From the NCBI GenBank assembly GCA_003565035.1, contig PXDP01000362.1, positions 1 to 6,979 on the forward strand: 6,979 nucleotides of DNA. The letters run 5' to 3'. The first letter of the stretch is position 1. Each line of letters begins with the position of its first letter. The notes beneath the pieces are model-generated. The model was given only the letters and a program-made list of their open reading frames with translations. It was not told the DNA's origin and searched no databases. The position numbers were made by a program, and so were the translations under genes. Shown in pieces: positions 1 to 5,919 of this stretch. This DNA comes from PVC group bacterium (GTDB lineage Bacteria; Verrucomicrobiota; Kiritimatiellia; SS1-B-03-39; UBA6053).

Positions 1-654
1 GAAGACCCGGTGGAGTATCAGTTGAAAGGGATCAATCAGGTGCAGACGCATGCGGATGTGGGGCTGACCTTTGCCGCGGGTCTGCGCTCCATTCTGCGTC
101 AGGACCCCGATATTGTGCTGGTGGGAGAGGTGCGTGACTTCGAAACCGCCTCCATCGCCGTGCAGGCCGCGCTCACGGGCCACTTGGTGCTCAGTACCCT
201 GCATACCAACGACGCGCCCGGTGCAGTGGCTCGTCTGCACAACATGGGCATTGAACCCTTTATGATGGCCTCGGCTCTGATTCTCGCACAGGCGCAGCGT
301 CTGTACCGCCGTCTGTGTCCGAGCTGCAAAACGCCGTTTGAACTGACGATTGAGGAGCTGAAAGAAAATCACATCAATGTGGAGAATCTTTCCCTTGAGG
401 GCGGCACTACTTTTCTGCCCGGTAAATGCAACAAGTGCAGCCATTTGGGATACAAGGGCCGGGGAAGTATCATGGAAATCATGGAAATCACCGAACCGGT
501 CCGGGACATGATCCTGAAGAATGCCAACGGAGATGATTTACGGCGGGTGGCGATTCAGCAGGGGATGATCACCCTTCAGCGCGCGGGCATTCACAAAGTG
601 CTGCAGGGCATCACCTCGGTGGACGAGGTGTTGCGGATCACCAACTCAGTCTGA
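1..654 (+). CDS. GspE/PilB-type secretion ATPase, C-terminal part (5' end outside window)
   Basis: This is the C-terminal 217 residues of a type II secretion/type IV pilus assembly ATPase, a cytoplasmic hexameric motor that powers pseudopilus or pilus polymerisation. The frame is open from base 1 and starts in the EDPVEY segment typical of the family, so the N-terminal domain and Walker A loop lie upstream. Visible motifs in order are the Walker B region (RQDPDIVLVGEVRD, about bases 100-140), the His box (TGHLVLSTLHTNDA, about 175-215) and a zinc-binding tetracysteine module. The four cysteines are CPSC (codons 316-327) and CNKC (427-438). GYKGRG and the C-terminal helices with GITSVDEVLRIT follow, as in the family. 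GspE and PilB cannot be separated on this fragment. A nearly exact 9-bp tandem repeat at 472-489 encodes MEIMEI, which falls on the family's usual EVMEI-type segment. The stop lies inside the 3' end of the convergent methyltransferase gene. Confidence 0.95.
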   Translation, partial: EDPVEYQLKGINQVQTHADVGLTFAAGLRSILRQDPDIVLVGEVRDFETASIAVQAALTGHLVLSTLHTNDAPGAVARLHNMGIEPFMMASALILAQAQRLYRRLCPSCKTPFELTIEELKENHINVENLSLEGGTTFLPGKCNKCSHLGYKGRGSIMEIMEITEPVRDMILKNANGDDLRRVAIQQGMITLQRAGIHKVLQGITSVDEVLRITNSV

Positions 655-1887
655 TCCGCTTCGGCGCATCAGCGCCAGGGTTTCCACGTGCGTGGTTTGC
701 GGAAACAGGTCAAACCCCTGCACGCGCTCCAGCCGATAGGTGTTTTCGTGGGCGAAGCGGCTCAGATCGCGAGCCAGTGTAGCGGGATTGCAGCTGATGT
801 AAAGAATGCGTGCGGGTTTCAGCTTGTCCCGGATTTGTTTGCAGAGGCGTTTCTCCATGCCGTCACGCGGCGGGTCCACCAGCACGGTGTCCCATGCGGT
901 TTTTGCGAGGCGTGGATCGTCGGGCAGCCCCTGTGAAAGATCGGCGGTGATGAAGCCTTTTCCGTCTCCCGGCACGGTGTCGATGCCCAGCACATTGCGG
1001 GCGTGACGGGCGGCGGGAAGGGTGAAGGCCCCGGCGCCGCAGAAAAGATCGAGAAGATTGTCGCAGGATTCTTCCGCCAACCAGTCCATGGCGGTCTGCA
1101 CCAGTGCCTCGGCCTGCTGATCGTGCACCTGAAAAAAAGCATCCGCACGCAGGGTATGTTCCACCCCCGCAAGGCGCATGGTCAGGCCGGGCTCTCCGAG
1201 AATGCAGGTGTAGGGGTCGGTTTTTCGGGGCTGCTGCGACAAACCGGCAATGCGCGGATGAGCGGCGCAGGCCTCCTGGAAGCCTTCCGGAAGCGGGGTG
1301 CCCCGGACAAGCACATGCGCGGCGTCCCGGTCTGTTTGACTGCGGAGGGTCAGCCGGTGAATTCCGTGCGGTTTCCGAAAAAAAGGCTTGAGGGCCGCCA
1401 GAAGCTCCCGCAGCAGCGCATTGCCCAGCAGACAGTCCTGAATCGGCAGCAGCTCCCAGCCGTTGGTGTAGCCGATTTCCGCGCCCTCCACCTGCAAATC
1501 AAGCTTGTTCCGGGTGCCGAATTCTTCCGGCGAGCCCCGGAGACCGCGCCAGTCGAAGTCCTTGAATCCGCCAATCCGCCGGAGCGTCTGCACGATTTTC
1601 TCCGCTTTGAAGTCGCACTGGCATGCGTACGGCATTGGCTGAAGCGTACAGCCCGGACAGGTCTCAAAATGCGGGCAGGGGACCGGACGGCGGTCGGGGG
1701 ACGGCGTCAGCACTTCCCGGAAAATTCCCCGGCGGCCTTTCCGCTCAAACCTCACCGTGTCCCCGGGAACGCAGGGACCGGCAATCCAGATTTTTTCGCC
1801 GGAGGCACACTGACCCAGCATCAGCCCGTCGCCGATATCCAGGATTTCGGCGGTTTCCGGAGGGGAGGGGGAGGGAGAGGTTGACAT
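646..1887 (-). CDS. rlmD: 23S rRNA m5U methyltransferase, RlmD/RumA (TrmA) family, Fe-S containing
   Basis: The gene encodes a 413-residue class I SAM-dependent RNA (uracil-5) methyltransferase, within the usual size range of RlmD/RlmC/RlmCD enzymes. These methylate uridines such as U1939 and/or U747 of 23S rRNA (E. coli numbering). A TRAM-like N-terminal domain covers about residues 10-60. Four cysteines fit the [4Fe-4S] site: C71, C77 and C80 in CPHFETCPGC, plus C152 in IQDC. The SAM-binding loop LDLFCGAGAFTLPAA is at 279-293 and LVDPPRDGM at 336-344. The catalytic nucleophile is C366 in ISCNPATLARD, and the general base is E402 in THVETL. The start is supported by AGGAAA on the minus strand (plus 1896-1901), 8 nt before the ATG. 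The exact target uridine cannot be told from sequence, so the symbol is a family-level assignment. The last 9 bp overlap the convergent secretion ATPase gene. Confidence 0.93.
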   Translation of the reverse strand: MSTSPSPSPPETAEILDIGDGLMLGQCASGEKIWIAGPCVPGDTVRFERKGRRGIFREVLTPSPDRRPVPCPHFETCPGCTLQPMPYACQCDFKAEKIVQTLRRIGGFKDFDWRGLRGSPEEFGTRNKLDLQVEGAEIGYTNGWELLPIQDCLLGNALLRELLAALKPFFRKPHGIHRLTLRSQTDRDAAHVLVRGTPLPEGFQEACAAHPRIAGLSQQPRKTDPYTCILGEPGLTMRLAGVEHTLRADAFFQVHDQQAEALVQTAMDWLAEESCDNLLDLFCGAGAFTLPAARHARNVLGIDTVPGDGKGFITADLSQGLPDDPRLAKTAWDTVLVDPPRDGMEKRLCKQIRDKLKPARILYISCNPATLARDLSRFAHENTYRLERVQGFDLFPQTTHVETLALMRRSGSD

Positions 1888-1975
1888 GGGATCGCTTTCC
1901 TGCTGACAGATGTAGTTGAAGTCTCTAAGGACTCCATATCCATCTTTTTTGCAAACACAACCCAGGACCCCATCG
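1888..1975. promoter_or_regulatory. Divergent intergenic promoter region between rlmD and the RdgC-like gene
   Basis: This 88-bp non-coding gap separates two divergently transcribed genes, so it should carry promoters in both directions. For the left-going gene, a weak sigma-70-like pair is TTGTGT (plus 1955-1960) and TATGGA (plus 1933-1938), 16 bp apart on the minus strand. For the right-going gene, CTGACA at 1903-1908 is a good -35 match, but the best -10 positions (TAAGGA, 1926-1931) are poor. Neither assignment is strong; the evidence is mainly the gene arrangement. Confidence 0.35.
1964..1967 (+). promoter_or_regulatory. Ribosome binding site that sets the RdgC-like start
   Basis: AGGA lies 8 nt before the ATG at 1976. 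No comparable Shine-Dalgarno sequence precedes the in-frame upstream TTG at 1916. The protein beginning MSFESGSVSFRMYY also looks like the natural N-terminus of an RdgC-type protein, so the 20-residue upstream extension was rejected. Confidence 0.6.
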
Positions 1976-3076
1976 ATGTCATTTGAATCCGGATCTGTCA
2001 GTTTTCGTATGTACTATTTGCCCCGTGCGCTGCCGGAACCCGCGGAAGAGGGCTTTTTGCGGCGCGTGGCACCGCCTTTGGACACCCTGCGGGATCAGCC
2101 CGTGTACGGCTGGGTAACCGGCCGGTACCTGCTGGACCGTAAGATTGACGAGGTGAACGCCTATTACGGCGGCTGGCTTCGGATGTGTCTGCTGCAGGCG
2201 GAACGGAAAATCCCCACCAGTCTGCTCCGCGCCGAAATCATGCAGGAGGAGCTGGTCCGCCTGGCCGTGAGCGGCAATGAATACCTCTCCCGCAAAGAAA
2301 AGAGCGAAATCAAGCAGGAAATCTCCGACCGCCTGCTGCCCAACATGCCGCCCACGCTCAAGGGCATGACCTTTGTGCACCGTCCGGGTCAGGGCGAACT
2401 GTATGCGGAAACCCTGGCGGAAAAACAGGTGGATGTGTTCGTCAGTTATCTGCGCGAAGCCATTGGGTTTGCTCCGGAAATCATGACGCCCGAAGCGCTG
2501 AGCATGCGCATTGGCCGCACCGATTCACGCGACTGGGCTCCGTGCAGCTTTAGCGAGGATGTGGACCCCGAGCGAACCTCGCCGCTGGCGGGGCACGATT
2601 TCATGACCTGGCTTTGGTTTCAGGCGGAAATGCATCCCGACCGGGTGCCCATGGCTGACGGCACCGTGGGGGTGATGCTCGAAGGGCCGCTGACCATGGT
2701 GATGGAGGGCGGCGGTGCCCACGAAATCAGCCTGCGTAAAGGACAGCCCCTGGTCAGTGCCGAAGCCAAAGCCTGTCTCCAGGCCGGCAAAAAGCTCCGC
2801 AAAGCCACGGTTAACCTCGTGTGCGGCGACAAAACCTGGCGTTTCGGACTGGATGGAGAAACCCTGACCGTCCGGGGCCTCAAGCTGATTGCCGGTGAGG
2901 GCGTGGCCGATCCCATCAGCCGTTTTCAGGACCGAATGTTTCAAGTCGAAACCATCAAAGATCTCATCCTCGGATTGTACGGTGCCTTCCTGAAAGAGCG
3001 GAGCCATTCCGAGACTTGGAGCCACCGGGTCACCGAAATGCGGGACTGGGTCAACAACCGGAACGTCTCCTACTAA
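1976..3076 (+). CDS. RdgC-like recombination-associated protein
   Basis: The gene encodes 366 residues resembling the RdgC family, nucleoid-associated proteins that form a ring around double-stranded DNA and restrain RecA-mediated recombination. By recalled comparison with E. coli RdgC, about residues 75-185 match its central region: an ERKIP element, the SRKEKSEIKQEISDRLLP helix (RdgC has a K-K-T-E-K-x-x-L-K-x-E-V-x-x-x-LLP pattern), then a beta-strand segment and a stretch ending APEIMTPEAL. A later region with LRKGQPLVSAEAKACLQAGKKLRKATVNL corresponds to the RdgC segment with DLTSEEI, EAGK and TKLAL. The C-terminal helix DRMFQVETIKDLILGLYGAFL also fits. The protein is about 60 residues longer than the roughly 303-residue E. 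coli protein, with an insertion in the middle and a C-terminal tail. It lies 3 bp before an ABC ATPase gene, implying co-expression. Family assignment is fairly secure; an RdgC-equivalent function is inference. Confidence 0.78.
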   Translation: MSFESGSVSFRMYYLPRALPEPAEEGFLRRVAPPLDTLRDQPVYGWVTGRYLLDRKIDEVNAYYGGWLRMCLLQAERKIPTSLLRAEIMQEELVRLAVSGNEYLSRKEKSEIKQEISDRLLPNMPPTLKGMTFVHRPGQGELYAETLAEKQVDVFVSYLREAIGFAPEIMTPEALSMRIGRTDSRDWAPCSFSEDVDPERTSPLAGHDFMTWLWFQAEMHPDRVPMADGTVGVMLEGPLTMVMEGGGAHEISLRKGQPLVSAEAKACLQAGKKLRKATVNLVCGDKTWRFGLDGETLTVRGLKLIAGEGVADPISRFQDRMFQVETIKDLILGLYGAFLKERSHSETWSHRVTEMRDWVNNRNVSY

Positions 3077-3079
3077 GCC

Positions 3080-3847
3080 ATGGGTGAGGCCTTTCTCCAG
3101 ATTGACGCGCTGAAGGTTACGTTTCCGGGAGGACGGGCCGGGGCCGTTCATGCGGTGCGCGGGGTGTCGATGACCTTGGAGAAGGGGCAGACCCTGGGGC
3201 TGGTGGGCGAATCCGGATGCGGCAAGACCACCTTTTCCCGGGCCCTGCTGGGGCTGGTGCCTTTTGAAGGCCGTGTGATGCTGGAGGGGAACCCGCTGGA
3301 CTGGACGCAAAACCCCAAAGCCCTCCGGAAGCGGATTCAACTGATTTTCCAGGACCCATACGCCTCCCTGAACCCGCGCATGACCATTGAGCAAACCCTG
3401 CACGAGCCCCTGTGGGTTCATTTCCGGCTCCCGCGCAGCGGGCGGGTCAGCCGCGTGGCCCGGATCATGGATTTGGCCGGACTGGAGGCCGGAACCCTCG
3501 GGAAATATCCGCACGAATTTTCCGGCGGACAGCGCCAGCGCATCGCCATCGCCCGTGCGCTGATTCTGGAACCTGATTTTGTGATTGCCGACGAGCCGGT
3601 TTCCGCGCTGGATGTTTCCATTCAGGCGCAGATTCTCAATATGCTGCGGGACATGAAAAACGAGCTGGGCCTCACGATGCTGTTTATCAGTCACGACCTC
3701 TCCGTGGTCCGCCACGTCGCCGACCGGGTGGCGGTGATGCGGAGCGGGGAACTCGTGGAGGAGGGCGCAACCCGGGAGGTCCTGTATCAACCTCGGCATC
3801 CGTATACCCGCCAGCTGCTGGATGCAATGCCGGTTCTCAATCTTTGA
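3080..3847 (+). CDS. Oligopeptide/dipeptide-type ABC transporter ATP-binding protein (OppF/DppF-like)
   Basis: This 255-residue ABC ATPase of the peptide/nickel importer type would hydrolyse ATP on the cytoplasmic face of an importer. All motifs are intact: Walker A GESGCGKTT (43-51), Q-loop Q91 in IFQDPYASLNPRMTI, signature FSGGQRQRIAIARAL (147-161), Walker B FVIADE with E172, D-loop SALD and H-loop H205 in FISHD. QDPYASLNPRMTI and the terminal RHPYTRQLLDAMP are hallmarks of the Opp/Dpp/YejF group. The protein ends just after the HPYT motif, so it lacks the C-terminal extension of the roughly 330-residue OppF/DppF proteins. The ATG lies 3 bp after the RdgC-like stop with no strong Shine-Dalgarno, suggesting translational coupling. 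No permease, binding protein or partner ATPase is in the window, so the substrate is unknown. Upstream transporter genes are excluded here because the adjacent gene is RdgC-like. Confidence 0.92.
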   Translation: MGEAFLQIDALKVTFPGGRAGAVHAVRGVSMTLEKGQTLGLVGESGCGKTTFSRALLGLVPFEGRVMLEGNPLDWTQNPKALRKRIQLIFQDPYASLNPRMTIEQTLHEPLWVHFRLPRSGRVSRVARIMDLAGLEAGTLGKYPHEFSGGQRQRIAIARALILEPDFVIADEPVSALDVSIQAQILNMLRDMKNELGLTMLFISHDLSVVRHVADRVAVMRSGELVEEGATREVLYQPRHPYTRQLLDAMPVLNL

Positions 3848-3855
3848 TTTGAGAA

Positions 3856-3944
3856 CAGCTCCCGTATCCATGGTGCAAATCCCTCCGGCACGAAACGCTC
3901 AAGAGGGGATTTGCTTTCCTGGCAGGCCCGTGGTACGGGGGCTG
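3856..3944 (+). promoter_or_regulatory. Predicted structured RNA leader of queE (long imperfect hairpin)
   Basis: Nearly the whole gap between the ABC gene and queE is self-complementary. The outer stem pairs 3856-3867 (CAGCTCCCGTAT) with 3933-3944 (GTACGGGGGCTG): 12 pairs, two of them G-U. A middle stem pairs CCATGG (3868-3873, U3871 bulged) with CCTGG (3918-3922). An inner stem pairs 3875-3885 (GCAAATCCCTC) with 3903-3914 (GAGGGGATTTGC) with one bulged G, closing a 17-nt loop. Bases 3923-3931 are left as a 3'-side bulge. The outer 3' arm covers the G-run just upstream of the queE ATG and ends 1 nt before it, so folding would hide the ribosome-binding region. A competing hairpin, CCCGT (3927-3931) with ACGGG (3935-3939), would disrupt the outer stem. 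This suggests switchable translation control. It does not look like a known preQ1 riboswitch class, and it has no terminal U-run to make it a standard terminator. Confidence 0.5.
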
Positions 3945-3945
3945 C

Positions 3946-4593
3946 ATGAGTGATATATTAACGGTGAACGAACTTTTTTTCAGTATCCAGGGCGAAGGCG
4001 ACCGTGCGGGCTGGCCGTGCATCTTTATCCGTCTGTCGTTTTGCAACCTGCGCTGTGCCTGGTGTGATTCCGAGTACACCTTTTACGAAGGCAAAGAGAT
4101 GAGCCTCGATGCGGTCATGGATGCTGTATCCGGTTATCCCTGTCGATTGGTGGAAGTCACTGGCGGCGAACCGCTCGCGCAGGCGGGCTGTCTTCCCCTG
4201 CTGCGCCGTTTATGTGATGCGGGCTATGAGGTGATGCTGGAAACGTCGGGCAGTCTGGATATTGGCCCGGTGGATCCGAGGGTCCGGCGGATTATGGATT
4301 TGAAATGTCCGGGATCCGGCATGGTGGCCCGGAACCGCATGGCGAATCTGGCACTCCTTACGAAACATGACGAGCTGAAATTCGTCATCGCCGACCGTCA
4401 TGATTACGAATGGGCCAAAGAACTGGTGCTGCGCGAAAACCTGCCTGATCGCTGCCCGGTGCTGTTTTCCCCGGTGTGGGGACGCATCGAATTTCAGGAG
4501 CTGGCGGAATGGATACTGGATGACGGACTGCCCGTGCGCCTCCAGTTGCAGTTGCACAAATTTATCTGGGATCCCAACGCCAGAGGCGTTTAA
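3946..4593 (+). CDS. queE: 7-carboxy-7-deazaguanine synthase QueE (radical SAM)
   Basis: The gene encodes a 215-residue QueE, the radical SAM enzyme that converts 6-carboxy-5,6,7,8-tetrahydropterin to 7-carboxy-7-deazaguanine. This is the committed ring-contraction step towards preQ0 and queuosine. The N-terminal VNELFFSIQGEG matches the family start and supports the ATG at 3946. The cluster motif is CX3CX2C with C33, C37 and C40 (CNLRCAWCD), binding a [4Fe-4S] cluster. The SAM-contacting VTGGEP is at 71-76, LETSGS at 98-103 and DLKCPGSGM at 118-126. The C-terminal QLQLHKFIWDPNARGV is typical. Length is normal for the compact form. No other queuosine genes (queC, queD, queF) are in the window. 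The upstream gap folds into a hairpin that may control translation; the only ribosome-binding candidate is GGGGG at 3937-3941. The stop overlaps the stop of the convergent coiled-coil gene. Confidence 0.95.
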   Translation: MSDILTVNELFFSIQGEGDRAGWPCIFIRLSFCNLRCAWCDSEYTFYEGKEMSLDAVMDAVSGYPCRLVEVTGGEPLAQAGCLPLLRRLCDAGYEVMLETSGSLDIGPVDPRVRRIMDLKCPGSGMVARNRMANLALLTKHDELKFVIADRHDYEWAKELVLRENLPDRCPVLFSPVWGRIEFQELAEWILDDGLPVRLQLQLHKFIWDPNARGV

Positions 4594-5849
4594 GGGCGGA
4601 CCTCCAGCGCTTCCCCTGCATCCTCTGCCGTATCTTCTTCAGGTGCATCCTCTGTCGGATCTTCTTCAGGCAGTTCCTCCCCGGACAGTTCCTCCCCGGA
4701 CAGTTCCTCCACAGGCAGTTCCTCCACGGACAGTTCCGTAATCTGCGCGGTGAGATCGGCCACCTGTTGTTCTTTGGTCTCCAGATGACGGCGGGCATGG
4801 GTTAATTCGTTGAGCGTGTCGGTCAGCCGGGCAAGGTTGGCGGTCAGCATCTCCCGGAGTTCAGCGATGTCCGCTTTTTGCTGTTCGGTGGTTTCGACCA
4901 GTGCCTGCTTGTCTTCGAGTTCCCGGGTCTGACGGTTCAGGCGGCGGTTGAGTTCAATCACGGTCTCCTCCAACAGGGGGAGTCCGGCGACCTGTTCCTG
5001 GAGCGTTTCGATGCGCTGATACGCCTGATCCAGAGCTTCAAAACGCTGGCGGGATTCCGCCGCACAGGTGCTCAGGCGTTCCCGCAGTTCCCCGATTTCG
5101 GCTTCGTTGCCTTCCCGGGCCTGCTCCAGCGCCTGCTCGGCGGCGAGTAATTCCGCCCGGAACTGCTGAAGCTGCACCGCGCGGTCCGCATCACGCTCCC
5201 GAACGTTGGCCAGCGTTTCGGTCAGTTCCTGATTCTCCGTCTCAAGCGTGTTGGCCCGGTCCTGGAGCAGGTTATTGAACCGCCGCAGATCCTGCAGCTC
5301 GCGGGTGGTGTCCTGACTCTGTCGCTCATTTTCACGCTGCAGACGGGTCAGTTCACGCTGATTTTCCTGTAGCTGATCCCGTTGTTGGCCGAGCGTCCGT
5401 TCCCGTTCGCGCAGGGCCATCTGCAAATCCAGGTTTCGCCGCTCCACCTCCAGCAGACGCTGGGAGTCTGCAAGGGCTTTTTCTTTGGCTTCAATGTAGA
5501 GGCGCTCGAAATGCGTGGTATCCTCAGCATCCGCCTGAATCCGGGACGCCTCCGTCGGCTGGGCGGAGGCCGGAGCGATCTGCTCGAGTTTTGCTTCAAC
5601 ATTTTCAATACGGAATTCGATAATATTGGTGTTGAAGCCCGGATCTTCGGCCTGAATGCCGCGCAGCAGGGTGAGGGCCTGCTCATACAGCGCGGTGGCG
5701 GCGGCGGCGTTTCCCTGGTCGGCCTGCTCGTCGCCGTCCATCAGGGCAAGAACCGCCAGGGAAAGCCTGCCTTCCAGAGAGGTCTGCCCGGCGGAAAGGG
5801 AACTGTTCAAGAGACAAACGAAGGATAACAGGAGAAGAAATGTTTTCAT
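4590..5849 (-). CDS. Exported coiled-coil protein with acidic repetitive C-terminal tail, unknown function
   Basis: The 419-residue protein is not recognised as a named family. Residues 1-20 (MKTFLLLLSFVCLLNSSLSA, cleavage before GQT) look like a Sec signal peptide; C12 is not in a lipobox, so a periplasmic or secreted protein rather than a lipoprotein is likely. Residues about 40-92 are helical and TPR-like (GNAAAATALYEQALTLL, then a Pro and a second helix). Residues about 113-372 are a long coiled coil rich in E, Q, R and L. Residues 374-411 are an acidic tail built from repeats: SVEEL, PVEEL, SGEEL, SGEEL, then PEEDPTEDA and PEEDTAEDA. The mature protein has a single cysteine, C262. No Shine-Dalgarno is visible before the ATG, although the start is convincing from the signal peptide. 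It lies 70 bp downstream of yraN on the same strand, where GTGACA (minus strand, plus 5904-5909) is only a weak -35 candidate. A structural or scaffold role in the envelope is possible but unproven. Confidence 0.85.
   Translation of the reverse strand: MKTFLLLLSFVCLLNSSLSAGQTSLEGRLSLAVLALMDGDEQADQGNAAAATALYEQALTLLRGIQAEDPGFNTNIIEFRIENVEAKLEQIAPASAQPTEASRIQADAEDTTHFERLYIEAKEKALADSQRLLEVERRNLDLQMALRERERTLGQQRDQLQENQRELTRLQRENERQSQDTTRELQDLRRFNNLLQDRANTLETENQELTETLANVRERDADRAVQLQQFRAELLAAEQALEQAREGNEAEIGELRERLSTCAAESRQRFEALDQAYQRIETLQEQVAGLPLLEETVIELNRRLNRQTRELEDKQALVETTEQQKADIAELREMLTANLARLTDTLNELTHARRHLETKEQQVADLTAQITELSVEELPVEELSGEELSGEELPEEDPTEDAPEEDTAEDAGEALEVRP
4618..4671. repeat. Two 27-bp tandem repeats in the coiled-coil gene's 3' end
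   Basis: Units 4618-4644 and 4645-4671 both start GCATCCTCTG and contain ATCTTCTTCAGG, differing at 3 of 27 positions. On the minus strand they encode the related nonapeptides PEEDPTEDA and PEEDTAEDA. The second unit's last base is also the first base of the adjacent 15-bp repeat block. Confidence 0.85.
4671..4737. repeat. 15-bp minisatellite, four units plus a partial fifth, in the coiled-coil gene
   Basis: Units begin CAGTTCCTCC at 4671, 4686, 4701 and 4716, with CAGTTCC of a fifth unit at 4731. The first two units are identical (ending CCGGA), the third ends ACAGG and the fourth ACGGA. The unit length is a multiple of three, so copy changes keep the frame. On the minus strand they encode the pentapeptides (S/P)(V/G)EEL of the acidic tail. 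Confidence 0.9.
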
Positions 5850-5919
5850 AGGATCGAAAGGGGGTGCATAGAATCAGTGTACTGTTTAACGAGGGGATTC
5901 GGATTGTCACGCGATTTCA

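Noticed and set aside
1003..1884. A 293-codon plus-strand frame antisense to the rRNA methyltransferase
   Set aside because: The methyltransferase has all its Fe-S, SAM and catalytic motifs; the antisense frame has a low-complexity, Arg/Gly/Pro-rich translation with no domain.
1916..1975. A TTG-initiated 20-residue N-terminal extension of the RdgC-like protein
   Set aside because: There is no ribosome-binding site before the TTG, while AGGA precedes the ATG at 1976 by 8 nt; the extension lies in the promoter gap.
2525..3871. A 448-codon open frame on the minus strand running across both the RdgC-like and ABC ATPase genes
   Set aside because: It lies fully antisense to two well-supported genes, its His/Gln/Pro/Gly-rich composition is typical of a high-GC shadow frame, and no protein motif is visible.
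3872..3892. A segment resembling the T-loop and 3' end of a tRNA (GGTGCAAATCCCTCCGGCAC)
   Set aside because: The 5' half of the T stem does not pair, there is no anticodon arm or CCA end, and the bases are better explained as the 5' arm of the inner hairpin stem.
3875..3914. The inner hairpin as a rho-independent terminator for the ABC gene
   Set aside because: The stem is strong enough, but only TTT followed by CC comes after it, the loop is 17 nt, and it is nested in a longer pairing reaching the queE start. A termination role is not excluded, only unsupported.
3856..3944. The queE leader hairpin as a small transposon remnant (MITE)
   Set aside because: There is no target-site duplication at its ends, and its position exactly between a stop codon and a start codon fits a leader better. 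A genome search for extra copies would settle it.
4400..4741. A plus-strand frame with PPRTV repeats crossing the end of queE
   Set aside because: It is the shadow of queE and then of the minisatellite of the minus-strand coiled-coil gene; its repeats merely mirror the 15-bp units.
5870..5902. Small palindromes (CAGTGTACTG; GAATC with GATTC) upstream of the coiled-coil gene as an operator
   Set aside because: The arms are only 4-5 bp and no promoter elements nearby are convincing.
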